From assembly GCA_014656495.1 (NCBI GenBank), contig BNCN01000008.1:124001-188000 (forward strand): 64,000 nucleotides of DNA, read 5' to 3'. Numbering within the stretch: the first letter of the stretch is position 1; each line of letters begins with the position of its first letter. Shown here piece after piece: positions 15,809-23,209 of the stretch. This DNA comes from Comamonas sp. KCTC 72670 (GTDB taxonomy: Bacteria; Myxococcota; Myxococcia; Myxococcales; Myxococcaceae). The position numbers and the translations under genes were made by a program. The notes under the pieces are model-generated. The model saw only the letters and a list, made by a program, of their open reading frames with translations. It made no database searches and was not told where the DNA came from.

Positions 15809-17452
15809 ATGAATCGCAAGGTCTCGGTGTGCGCGGGGATGATGGTGGCGGCGGTGGCGTTCTCGGCCTCGGCCTCGGCCTCGGCCGCGGAGCGGGCGGC
15901 GGACGTCGCGTCCGCGCGTGGTGCGCCTCCTGTCGAGGGCCCGGACACCGCGCGCGTGTTGGCAACGCCGCCGCTCGTGGCGGCCTCGGTCGAGATGCCG
16001 GCGCCTCGAGCCTCGACGGAGGGCAAGGCAGCGCCCCATGGCGAGGCGAGCACGACAGCGGCGGATGGCGCGGCGGGCACCTCCTCAGCTCAGGCTTCGC
16101 AGGTGAAGGCGGCCACGGCTGAGGCGCGCACGGACTCGGCCGATGGCGCGTCTGCGGCGAAGCCGGTGGCGGTGGCGGTTGCCAGTGAAGCGGTGCGCGC
16201 CGCCCGGGATGACGCCGCGCCCGCCGAAACGAAGTCCGAAGCGGCCGTGGACGAGGTGCACATCCCGTTCAGCCTCACGCTGGTGCCGGGGCTGAGCACG
16301 TCGGGGTTCCACACCGGCAACGTGGTCAACAACGTGTCCATCGGCCTGGTGTCGACGCACGCGCGGCGCGTGGACGGCGTCGCGATGGCCATCGCCGGCA
16401 ACTGGGTGGGCGCGGGAGGGATGCGCGGCGCGCAGCTCTCCGTGGGCGCCAACGTGTCCAACGCGGACCTGTTGGGCCTCCAGTCCACCGTGGGCGTCAA
16501 CGTGGTGCGCGGCAACGCGGAGGGCGCGCAGCTCGCGGTGGGGGGGAACATCGCCTCGGGCGCGGTGAATGGCGCGCAGCTGGGCGTGGGCGCCAACGTC
16601 GCGGGGCAGCGCCTGATGGGCGCGCAGTTCGGCGTGGGCGCCAATGTGTCGGGCGGCTTCGTGCGGGGGGTGCAGATGGCGGTGGGCGTCAATGTCGCGG
16701 GCGGACCCATGACGGGATTGCAGGCGTCCGCGGGCGCGAATGTGGCGGGGGAGATGTCCGGCCTCCAGATGTCCTCGGGCGTCAGCTACGCGCGCCAGCT
16801 CTCCGGCGGGCAGCTCTCCATCATCAACGTGGGGGGCGAGGTGGATGGCGCGCAGGTGGGCATCGTCAACATCGCCGGCAAGGTGTCGGGCGCGCAGGTG
16901 GGGCTCCTCAACGTGGCCGGCCATTCGGAGGGCGAGGCGGTGGGCCTCCTGAGCTTCGTGGGCGGCGGCCAGGCGAACCTGGCGGTGTGGAGCAGTGACG
17001 TGGCGCTCGCCAACGTGGGCGTGAAGCTGGGCGGCCGTCACGTCTATTCGCTGTTCACGGTGGGCTACAGCCCCTCCATCGACCAGGACCGCCGCCGCTA
17101 CGTCATGGGCGCGGGCCTGGGCGGCCACATCCCCGCGGGCCGGTTCTTCGTCGACGTCGACCTGGTGGGCAGCACGCTCCACGAGAAGAACCTGTTCGAG
17201 GACACGCACCATGTCCTGGGGCAGCTCCGGCTGATGGCGGGCTGGCAGGTGGCGCGGCACTTCGCGGTGTTCGGTGGGGTCAGCGCCAACACGCTCGTCT
17301 CCTGGGACGGACGGGACGCGTGGCGGGAGCTGGGCATCGGCCCCGAGTGGAAGCAGGTCTCGGAGGGGGCCGCACCGTCGTGCGCACCTGGCCGGGGCTG
17401 CTCGCGGGTGTACAGATTTGAGGGCGCACCCCATGTTCACGCCTGGGGGTGA
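15809..17452 (+). CDS. Secreted surface-repeat protein with Gly/Asn-rich tandem repeats (547 aa)
   Basis: A signal peptide (about residues 1-27) is followed by an Ala-rich low-complexity linker to about 140, then from about residue 207 a tandem array of short repeats with the pattern G-x-Q-h-x-h-G-x-N-h (h hydrophobic). The last 170 residues look like a beta-barrel or beta-sandwich domain (VYSLFTVGYSPS, FVDVDLVGST, HFAVFGGVSANTLVSW) with a final CAPGRGC pair. The repeat recalls the LA_2272-type surface repeat reported in Leptospira and myxobacteria, from memory. The regular Gly/Asn turns suggest a stacked beta-solenoid, and the tail may anchor it in the outer membrane. An alcohol dehydrogenase gene follows after 3 bases. 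Confidence 0.72.
   Translation: MNRKVSVCAGMMVAAVAFSASASASAAERAADVASARGAPPVEGPDTARVLATPPLVAASVEMPAPRASTEGKAAPHGEASTTAADGAAGTSSAQASQVKAATAEARTDSADGASAAKPVAVAVASEAVRAARDDAAPAETKSEAAVDEVHIPFSLTLVPGLSTSGFHTGNVVNNVSIGLVSTHARRVDGVAMAIAGNWVGAGGMRGAQLSVGANVSNADLLGLQSTVGVNVVRGNAEGAQLAVGGNIASGAVNGAQLGVGANVAGQRLMGAQFGVGANVSGGFVRGVQMAVGVNVAGGPMTGLQASAGANVAGEMSGLQMSSGVSYARQLSGGQLSIINVGGEVDGAQVGIVNIAGKVSGAQVGLLNVAGHSEGEAVGLLSFVGGGQANLAVWSSDVALANVGVKLGGRHVYSLFTVGYSPSIDQDRRRYVMGAGLGGHIPAGRFFVDVDLVGSTLHEKNLFEDTHHVLGQLRLMAGWQVARHFAVFGGVSANTLVSWDGRDAWRELGIGPEWKQVSEGAAPSCAPGRGCSRVYRFEGAPHVHAWG
16427..16966 (+). repeat. Protein-level tandem repeat array, period 16 falling to 14 residues
   Basis: Twelve units begin at Gly codons at offsets 0, 16, 32, 48, 64, 80, 96, 111, 126, 140, 154 and 168 residues from 16427. 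The first six are 16 residues (GAQLSVGANV-type), the next two spacings are 15, the last ones 14 (GAQVGIVNIAG-type). The DNA copies have diverged, so this is an old coding repeat and not a recent duplication. Confidence 0.75.
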
Positions 17453-17455
17453 GGC

Positions 17456-18463
17456 ATGGACGGGAGCATGCGCGCGATGGTGCTTCGGGCCGCGGGCCAG
17501 CCCCTGGTCGAGTCGCGGCTCCCCATCCCCCGTCCTGGCCCGGAGGAGCTGCTGCTCCGCGTGCACGCCTGCGCGGTGTGCCGCACGGACCTGCACATCA
17601 TGGATGGCGAGCTGCCTGAGCCCGAACTGCCGCGGGTGCTCGGTCATGAAATCGTCGCCACGGTGGAGGCAGCGGGCGAGCGCGCGACGGCCATTCCGGT
17701 GGGCACCCGGGTGGGCGTCCCCTGGCTGGGTTGGAGCTGCGGTCACTGCCGCTTCTGTCTGGCCGGCCGCGAGAACCTCTGTGAGCGGGCGCGCTTCACG
17801 GGCTACCAGGTGGACGGCGGCTTCGCGGAGTTCACGGCGGCGCATCACCGCTTCTGCTTTCCGCTTCCACCCGAGTATTCGGACGTCCACGCCGCGCCGC
17901 TGATGTGCGCGGGCCTCATCGGCTTTCGCAGCCTCCGCATGGCGGGGGAGGGCCGCCGGTTGGGCCTCTACGGCTTCGGCGCGGCGGCGCACCTCATCCT
18001 CCAGGTGGCGCGTCACCAGGGCCGGCGCGTCTTCGCCTTCACCCGACCCGGGGACCTGGAGGGGCAGCGCTTCGCCCGGGAGCTGGGCGCGGAGTGGGCG
18101 GGAGGCTCGGATGCTTTGCCCCCCGAGCTTCTGGACGCGGCCCTGCTCTTCGCGCCCGTGGGCGCGCTGGTCCCCGCCGCGTTACGCGCGGTGGACAAGG
18201 CGGGCGTGGTGGTGTGCGGCGGCATCCACATGAGCGACATCCCCACGTTCCCCTACGCGCTGCTGTGGGAGGAGCGGGTGGTGCGCTCGGTGGCGAACCT
18301 CACCCGGGCGGACGCGCTGGACTTCCTCGCGCTCGCGCCGCGCGTGCCCGTGCGCACGCAGGTGCAGGTCTTCCCGCTGTCCGCGGCCAACGAAGCGCTC
18401 ACCGCGCTTCGGCGAGGGCAGGTGCAGGGGGCCGCGGTGCTCCAGGTCTCCACGCCGCCTTGA
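17456..18463 (+). CDS. Zinc-dependent alcohol dehydrogenase family protein (335 aa)
   Basis: A medium-chain dehydrogenase. Catalytic zinc ligands are Cys in CAVCRTDLH, His-Glu in GHEIV and a later Cys (LMCAG). The structural zinc lobe CGHCRFCLAGRENLC is complete. The Rossmann region (LGLYGFGAAAHLILQVA) has GFGAAA in place of the common GxGxxG. It most resembles the AdhP/YphC-like group acting on simple alcohols or aldehydes with NAD(P). It begins 3 bases after the surface-repeat gene, so they are probably co-transcribed, although no functional link is obvious. A second in-frame ATG at 17468 is an alternative start. Confidence 0.87.
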   Translation: MDGSMRAMVLRAAGQPLVESRLPIPRPGPEELLLRVHACAVCRTDLHIMDGELPEPELPRVLGHEIVATVEAAGERATAIPVGTRVGVPWLGWSCGHCRFCLAGRENLCERARFTGYQVDGGFAEFTAAHHRFCFPLPPEYSDVHAAPLMCAGLIGFRSLRMAGEGRRLGLYGFGAAAHLILQVARHQGRRVFAFTRPGDLEGQRFARELGAEWAGGSDALPPELLDAALLFAPVGALVPAALRAVDKAGVVVCGGIHMSDIPTFPYALLWEERVVRSVANLTRADALDFLALAPRVPVRTQVQVFPLSAANEALTALRRGQVQGAAVLQVSTPP

Positions 18464-18464
18464 G

Positions 18465-18487
18465 CCGGGCGTGGAGCAGGCGCCCGG
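18465..18487 (+). terminator. Hairpin after the alcohol dehydrogenase gene
   Basis: CCGGGCG and CGCCCGG form a perfect 7-bp stem with a 9-base loop, starting 2 bases after the dehydrogenase stop codon. No T-run follows. Position supports a transcription end. Confidence 0.45.
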
Positions 18488-18681
18488 TGGCTCCTCCGCG
18501 TTCGTGGGGCAAAACGCCACGCAGGGACTGCGGCGGTGTCCCAATCCGCCGCAAACCGCGCGTGAAGCAGCCGGGCGGGTGGAGGAATTTCGCGGACCTG
18601 GCGCTGGCCGCGCAAATGCATTGGACGTCCCTCGCAACCCGATGCCCCCCTGCCGGGGGGCACCACCACGCGAGGCGGACG

Positions 18682-19017
18682 ATGAACCGAGCGCTGCAAA
18701 TCACCTATCGGGGCATGGAGACGAGCGAGGCCCTGAGCGAGTACATCCGCGACCACGCCGACAAGCTGGAGCAGTTCTACGACGGCATCGTGGGGTGCCA
18801 TGTGGTGGTGGAGGAGCCGCACCGGCACAAGCAGCGCGGCAGGCATTTCCATGTGCGGGTGGATGTGAGTGTGCCGGGGCGGAGCATCGTCGCCGCGCGG
18901 GACCCGGAGGCGCGCACCGCCCACGAGGACGCCTACCAGGCGGTGACGGACGCGTTCGACGCCGCGAGACGGCAGCTCCAACACTACGCGGACGCGCTCC
19001 ACTCGCACCACCGGTGA
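18682..19017 (+). CDS. HPF/RaiA-type ribosome-associated protein, short form (111 aa)
   Basis: A ribosome hibernation-promoting factor fold: start YRGMETSEALSEYIRDHADKL, the V-x-V-E-E-P-H strand, HVRVDVSVPGRSIVA, and the closing helix DAYQAVTDAFDAARRQL. Only the N-terminal domain is present, with no dimerisation tail, so it is the short form that binds the 30S subunit at the A/P sites. GAGGC lies about 6 bases before the ATG. The residues normally basic in the first helix are partly acidic, as seen in several myxobacterial paralogues. The gene stands alone after a hairpin and before the red operon; it is probably expressed on starvation, which is inference. Confidence 0.85.
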   Translation: MNRALQITYRGMETSEALSEYIRDHADKLEQFYDGIVGCHVVVEEPHRHKQRGRHFHVRVDVSVPGRSIVAARDPEARTAHEDAYQAVTDAFDAARRQLQHYADALHSHHR

Positions 19018-19154
19018 CGGCAGGCCGCGCGCGCCGCTTCATTCCCATCACAGACATTCAGCCGGGCGGTCGCGCGACCCACCTTCCGAACATTTGTCAT
19101 TCAAACCCATGACAGACCTGGGGCGCTGGGCGCTATCGTGTGGCTTGTCACGCC

Positions 19155-19310
19155 ATGAAAGCCCAGCGCCACCAGGTGCTGCGGGTCGACGCCGAGGCGC
19201 CCCACCTCGTCACCGCAACCGTCCACTCGACAGCCTCGCTCTTCCTCCCCGTCCCGGCTCCGCGCCCGGGGTCCGGCCGTGAGGCCTGGGCGCTGGAGGC
19301 GGTGCGATGA
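19155..19310 (+). CDS. Small ORF (51 aa) coupled to redB
   Basis: ATG at 19155 opens a 51-codon frame (MKAQRHQVLRVDAEAP at the start) whose stop overlaps the redB start as ATGA at 19307-19310, the same coupling style as the following red genes. It has no strong ribosome site, no signal peptide and no recognised domain. The end (REAWALEAVR) is plausible helix. It could be the first true gene of the operon or a leader peptide controlling entry of ribosomes into redB. Coupling is the main evidence. Confidence 0.45.
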   Translation: MKAQRHQVLRVDAEAPHLVTATVHSTASLFLPVPAPRPGSGREAWALEAVR

Positions 19311-19924
19311 GTCCGCCAGTGCGCAAGCGGGGGTGGTTGCTGCTGGCGGGGGCGCTCTGGCTGGGCGGCGTCACGGTGGGTTCGCTGGCCCTGGCCCGCT
19401 ACGCCCTCACGCCGGGCGAGTCATTGGCGCCCCCCTCGCGGTGGCCCACTGGCACGGAGGTGCCGCGCGTGGAGGGGCGCCCCACGCTGGTGATGCTGGC
19501 CCACCCCCTGTGTCCTTGCACCCGCGCCAGCATCGGCGAGCTGGCGGTGGTGATGGCGAAGGCCCGGGGACGGCTGGACGCCTTCGTGCTCTTCCTCAAG
19601 CCGGAGGGCACGGGGCAGGCGTGGGAGCAGGGCGAGCTGTGGCGCTCGGCCGGCGCGATTCCCGGCGTCACCGTGCTGCGCGACGCGGGCGGCGTCCAGG
19701 CGGAGCGCTTTGGCGCCGTCACGTCCGGGCACGTGCTCTTCTATGACGCGGACGGGGCGCTGCGCTTCCAGGGGGGCATCACCTCGGCGCGGGGCCACGC
19801 GGGGGACAACGCGGGCCGCGCGGCGGTGGAGGCCCTGCTGGCCGAAGAGGCCCCGGTGGCGGAGCGGACCACGCACGCCGTCTTCGGCTGCGAGCTCACG
19901 AACCCGCGCGGGAGCGCGCCATGA
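19307..19924 (+). CDS. redB: RedB-like membrane-anchored thioredoxin-fold protein (205 aa)
   Basis: One N-terminal membrane segment (about residues 9-30) leads into a periplasmic thioredoxin-like domain whose redox site reads HPLCPCTRAS, that is CxC instead of CxxC. The later strand LFYDADGALRFQGGITSARGH resembles the cis-Pro/C-terminal region of such folds. Its end overlaps redC as ATGA. From its place directly before the RedC-RedF signalling genes I assign RedB; the name is from memory of the Myxococcus operon. Role in the Red pathway is not established to my knowledge; a redox input to the RedC kinase is a reasonable guess. Confidence 0.7.
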   Translation: MSPPVRKRGWLLLAGALWLGGVTVGSLALARYALTPGESLAPPSRWPTGTEVPRVEGRPTLVMLAHPLCPCTRASIGELAVVMAKARGRLDAFVLFLKPEGTGQAWEQGELWRSAGAIPGVTVLRDAGGVQAERFGAVTSGHVLFYDADGALRFQGGITSARGHAGDNAGRAAVEALLAEEAPVAERTTHAVFGCELTNPRGSAP

Positions 19925-21318
19925 GCCTGGAGCAGGACAGCGCGGTGGGGCCGCCGCTGGCGCTCAAGGAGCGCGCCGCCCGGCTCTTTCAGGAGCACCT
20001 GTTCGCGGTGCGCAGCCGGACGGACCGTCTCTTCGCGGGACTGATGCTGGGCCAGTGGGCGGTGGGCCTCGTCATCTCCCTGGTGGGGCCGTCGCGCGGC
20101 GCGCACCTCCAGGCGGCGTTGCTGGTGGGCACGCTGCTCAGCGTGTGTCCGGTGGTCATGGCGCGGCTGCGTCCGGGCTCCACGCTCACCCGCCACGTGG
20201 TGGCCGTGTGCCAGGCGCTCTGGTCCTCGCTGCTCATCTTCCTGACGGACGGCCGGGTGGAGACGCACTTCCACATCTTCGGCTCGCTGGCCTTCCTGGC
20301 GCTGTATCGCGACCCGTGGGTGCTGCTCTCCGCGAGCGTCACCACCGTGGTGGACCAGGTGCTGCGCGGCACGCTGGGGACGCCGTCGCTCTATGGCGGG
20401 CTGCAGCCGGAGCTGTGGCGCTTCGTCGAGCACGCCTTCTGGGTGGGCTTCATCGACGTGGTGCTCGTGTATTCGTGCCGCGGCATGCTGCGCGAGCTGC
20501 GCGAGGTGGCGGTGCGCCGGGCGGAGCTGGAGCTGGCGCGCGAGCGCGAGCAGGCCAAGGCGCGCGAGCTGGACCGCGCGCTGCGCGAGCTCAGCGGCTT
20601 CCAGGAGCACCTCATCCGCGTGGAGAAGCTGGCCGCGGTGGGGCAGCTGGCCGCCAGCGTGGGTCACGAGCTGCGCAATCCGCTGGCCGCAGTGCGCAAC
20701 TCCCACGCCTACCTTTCCCGCAAGCTCACGAAGGACCCAGCGGGGGCCGCGGATGACCCACGGGTGCCCCAGTTCCTCGGGCTGATGGAGCGCGAGCTGA
20801 ATGCCTGCGCGAAGATCATCTCCGACCTGCTCGACTTCGCGCGTGAGCGGCCCCCCGCGCTCCAGCCGTGTCCGCTGCGTCCGCTGGTGGACGAGGCGAT
20901 TGGCGTCGTCCCTCATCGCGAGGGCGTCCGCATCGTCAACGGCGTCCCCGAGTCATTGCCGGTGCCGAACCTGGACAAGGAGCAGTTCCGTCAGGTGCTG
21001 GTGAACCTGGTGCAGAACGCGGTGGAGGCGATGCCCGTGGGGCGAAGTGGGGAGGTTTCAGTGCAGGCGGAAGGTGGTGAGTCCAAGCCCTGGTGCATCC
21101 GGGTCGTGGATGACGGGGCGGGGATTCCCCCGGACGTGTTGCCGAAGATCTTCGAGCCGCTCTTCACCACGAAGACGCGAGGCACCGGCTTGGGACTGGC
21201 CATTGTCGCCAACATGGTGCAACGTCACGGCGGCACAATCTCTGTGCGCAGCGAAGCGGAGCGGGGCAGCGAGTTCGTCATCGAGCTCCCCGCGGCAGCG
21301 GCGGCTCAGGCCGCATGA
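19921..21318 (+). CDS. redC: RedC, membrane histidine kinase (465 aa)
   Basis: The first 200 residues hold about six membrane segments with the motif VETHFHIFGSLAFLALYRDPW between them. A short coiled coil (ELARERE region) leads to the dimerisation/phosphoacceptor box VGHELRNPLAAVRNS (His at about residue 249), followed by a full ATPase domain: N box NLVQNAVEA, G1 DDGAGIP, F box EPLFTTK, G2 GTGLGLAI. In Myxococcus xanthus RedC is the kinase of a four-component Red system that sets the timing of fruiting-body development. The gene overlaps redB and redD at ATGA junctions, supporting fixed stoichiometry. Confidence 0.85.
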   Translation: MSLEQDSAVGPPLALKERAARLFQEHLFAVRSRTDRLFAGLMLGQWAVGLVISLVGPSRGAHLQAALLVGTLLSVCPVVMARLRPGSTLTRHVVAVCQALWSSLLIFLTDGRVETHFHIFGSLAFLALYRDPWVLLSASVTTVVDQVLRGTLGTPSLYGGLQPELWRFVEHAFWVGFIDVVLVYSCRGMLRELREVAVRRAELELAREREQAKARELDRALRELSGFQEHLIRVEKLAAVGQLAASVGHELRNPLAAVRNSHAYLSRKLTKDPAGAADDPRVPQFLGLMERELNACAKIISDLLDFARERPPALQPCPLRPLVDEAIGVVPHREGVRIVNGVPESLPVPNLDKEQFRQVLVNLVQNAVEAMPVGRSGEVSVQAEGGESKPWCIRVVDDGAGIPPDVLPKIFEPLFTTKTRGTGLGLAIVANMVQRHGGTISVRSEAERGSEFVIELPAAAAAQAA

Positions 21319-22082
21319 TGGAGGACGTCGCAGTGGCCCCCGCGCGCATCCTGCTGGTCGACGACGAGGAGTCGCTCCGCATCACCTTGGCCGCGAACCT
21401 GGAGCTGGAGGGCCACACGGTCCTCGAAGCTGCCAATGGCGAGGAGGCCTTGCGCCTGCTCGAGCAGCAGCCAGTGGATGTGGTGCTCACGGACATCCGC
21501 ATGCCCGGCCTGCATGGCGTGGAGCTCCTGCGCCGCATCAAGCAGGAGCGCCCCGACATGCCGGTGGTGCTCATGACGGCCTTCACGGCGGAGGAGCTGG
21601 TGGATGACGCGCTCGCCGAGGGCGCCTTCACCGTGCTCCCCAAGCCCTTCGACGTGAACCACGCGCTGGACACGGTGCTGCGCGCGGCGGCGGCGCCCCA
21701 GGTGCTGGTGGTGGACGACACCGAGCAGGTGGCGCGCGGCATGGTGCGGGCGCTGAGCACGGTGGGGCTGCGCGCGCGCGCCGTCTACAGCGGCGAGGAG
21801 GCGCTGTCGTCGCTGCGCTCGGGCGAGTACGACGTCTGCGTGCTGGACCTGGTGATGCCGGAGATGAGCGGTCCGGAGCTGGTGTCCAAGGTGCGCGCGG
21901 CGAACCTCGCCGTGGCCATCATCGCCGTGTCTGGCCACGTGGTGCCGGAGATGCTGCGGCGGGTGGCGGCGCAGGGCGCGGTGGTGTGCATGACGAAGCC
22001 GGTACCGTTGCGCGAGCTGGTGCAGGCGATTGCACGGGTGCGAGGCCGGCCTCAACAAGGGCCGCAAGGCGCGAGGATTTGA
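21315..22082 (+). CDS. redD: RedD, tandem two-receiver response regulator (255 aa)
   Basis: Two complete receiver domains and no output domain. Receiver 1 (about 11-125): LLVDDEES, phosphoacceptor in LTDIRMPG, LMTAFT, Lys in LPKPFD. Receiver 2 (about 130-245): LVVDDTEQ, phosphoacceptor in VLDLVMPE, AVSGHV, Lys in MTKPV. All catalytic residues are present in both. In the M. xanthus Red system RedD accepts phosphoryl groups and modulates RedE. Start ATG 21315 overlaps the redC stop; a second ATG follows at 21318. Three bases separate its stop from redE. Confidence 0.85.
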   Translation: MMEDVAVAPARILLVDDEESLRITLAANLELEGHTVLEAANGEEALRLLEQQPVDVVLTDIRMPGLHGVELLRRIKQERPDMPVVLMTAFTAEELVDDALAEGAFTVLPKPFDVNHALDTVLRAAAAPQVLVVDDTEQVARGMVRALSTVGLRARAVYSGEEALSSLRSGEYDVCVLDLVMPEMSGPELVSKVRAANLAVAIIAVSGHVVPEMLRRVAAQGAVVCMTKPVPLRELVQAIARVRGRPQQGPQGARI

Positions 22083-22085
22083 CCC

Positions 22086-22814
22086 ATGGCAGGCAGAGAC
22101 CTCCAGGCGCGTGAGCGTGCGGCGGTGGCGGACGTGGTGGCCTCCACCCTGCGGCACGACCTGCGCAACAAGCTGGCCAGCATCCGCAACGCGTCGTTCT
22201 ACTTGATGCGGCAGGTGAAGAAGACGGACCTCTGGAGCGCCGACCCGCGCGTGGAGACGTTCTTCCAGCTCATCGACAAGGAGCTGACGTCCGCGGAGGA
22301 AGTGCTCTCCAAGCGCGCGCCGCCGCCCGCGGGGGGCCCGCGTCCCCGCTCGCGAGCCCGCGACGGCGTGGAGCACGCGCTCGCCGAGGCCCAGGTGCCC
22401 TCGTCCGTGACGGTGGTGCGCGACCTGACGGAGCAGGGCAGCGTGCCCCTGGAGTCCGAGGACCTGGCGCTGCTGGTGCGCTGCCTCGTGGACAACGCGC
22501 TGGAGGCCATGCCCCAGGGCGGCACGTTGGCTGTGCGGACGCGGGACACGGAGGCGGGCGTGAGCCTGCGCGTGGAGGACACCGGAGAGGGACTGGCGCC
22601 GGAGGCGTACTCGCGGGCCCTGGAGCCCTTCTTCACCACGCGCTCCCACCACGCGGGCCTGGGCTTGAGCATCGTCCACCGGACGGCCGTGCGGCATGGC
22701 TGGCAGCTGGACCTCGGCGCGGGCCCTTCGGGGGGCACGTACGTGGAACTCGTCTTCACGGGCCCGGAGGCCGGGGCCCAGGACCGGAATGACGTGACTC
22801 GGGGGAGCAAGTGA
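22086..22814 (+). CDS. redE: RedE, soluble histidine-kinase-like protein (242 aa)
   Basis: No membrane segments. The phosphoacceptor box reads LRHDLRNKLASIRNASFYL (His near residue 25), unusually close to the N-terminus. The ATPase region is compact (N box LVDNALEAMP, G1 EDTGEGLAP, F box EPFFTTR, G2 GLGLSIV). A Pro/Arg-rich linker (PPPAGGPRPRSRARD) separates the two. In M. xanthus RedE acts mainly on RedF, as kinase-like partner or phosphatase. The stop overlaps the redF start by one base (TGATG). Confidence 0.83.
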   Translation: MAGRDLQARERAAVADVVASTLRHDLRNKLASIRNASFYLMRQVKKTDLWSADPRVETFFQLIDKELTSAEEVLSKRAPPPAGGPRPRSRARDGVEHALAEAQVPSSVTVVRDLTEQGSVPLESEDLALLVRCLVDNALEAMPQGGTLAVRTRDTEAGVSLRVEDTGEGLAPEAYSRALEPFFTTRSHHAGLGLSIVHRTAVRHGWQLDLGAGPSGGTYVELVFTGPEAGAQDRNDVTRGSK

Positions 22815-23194
22815 TGGAGACGAACTGGACCTTCGGGCGTTGCCTGCTGCTCGTGGAGGACGACCCTTCCAACCGGCTGACGTTGTCCGCGCTGCTCGAG
22901 GACGCGGGGTTCGCCGTCGTCACGGCGGGCTCCTATTCGGAGGCCGCGGGATTATTGAACCGGCCTCGCGCGTATGACGCCGTGTTGTTGGACCAGAGTC
23001 TGGGAGACGGCTTTGGCACCGGGCTGATTCCGCTGGTGCGCCACCACATGCCGAAGACGAAGGTCGTCTTCGTCACCGGCCATGACGGGAAGATCGACAT
23101 GCCGGTGGACGCCGTGTTCCGCAAGGGCGGCCACTTCGACGACCTGTTGGCCTTCCTCTTCAAGTTGTTGCCGCAGCGCCCGCTGGGCGCCTGA
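22814..23194 (+). CDS. redF: RedF, single-domain response regulator (126 aa)
   Basis: A lone receiver domain: acidic pair LLLVEDDPS, phosphoacceptor Asp in VLLDQSLGDG, Thr in VTGHD and Lys in FRKGGHFDD. The usual Pro after the Lys is Gly. No output domain, so it must act by protein contact, as reported for Red signalling. I choose ATG 22814, which has GGGGGAG 6 bases upstream, over the overlapping GTG at 22811. It is the last red gene; aminopeptidase P starts 15 bases later and may be part of the same transcript. Confidence 0.83.
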   Translation: METNWTFGRCLLLVEDDPSNRLTLSALLEDAGFAVVTAGSYSEAAGLLNRPRAYDAVLLDQSLGDGFGTGLIPLVRHHMPKTKVVFVTGHDGKIDMPVDAVFRKGGHFDDLLAFLFKLLPQRPLGA

Positions 23195-23209
23195 ACCCGA
23201 GGTTCCAGA

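Noticed and set aside
16085..18016. 643-residue minus-strand ORF opposite the surface-repeat gene
   Set aside because: Composition is low-complexity His/Arg/Ala, it crosses two plus-strand genes, and the plus frames carry signal peptide, repeats and zinc motifs.
17905..18681. Upstream extension of the HPF-like gene to 17905
   Set aside because: The extension is antisense-like low-complexity sequence within the alcohol dehydrogenase gene; GAGGC and family length fix the start at 18682.
19109..19139. Promoter for the red operon (ATGACA ... TATCGT)
   Set aside because: The -35-like match is good, but the 19-base spacer is too long and the -10 is weak.
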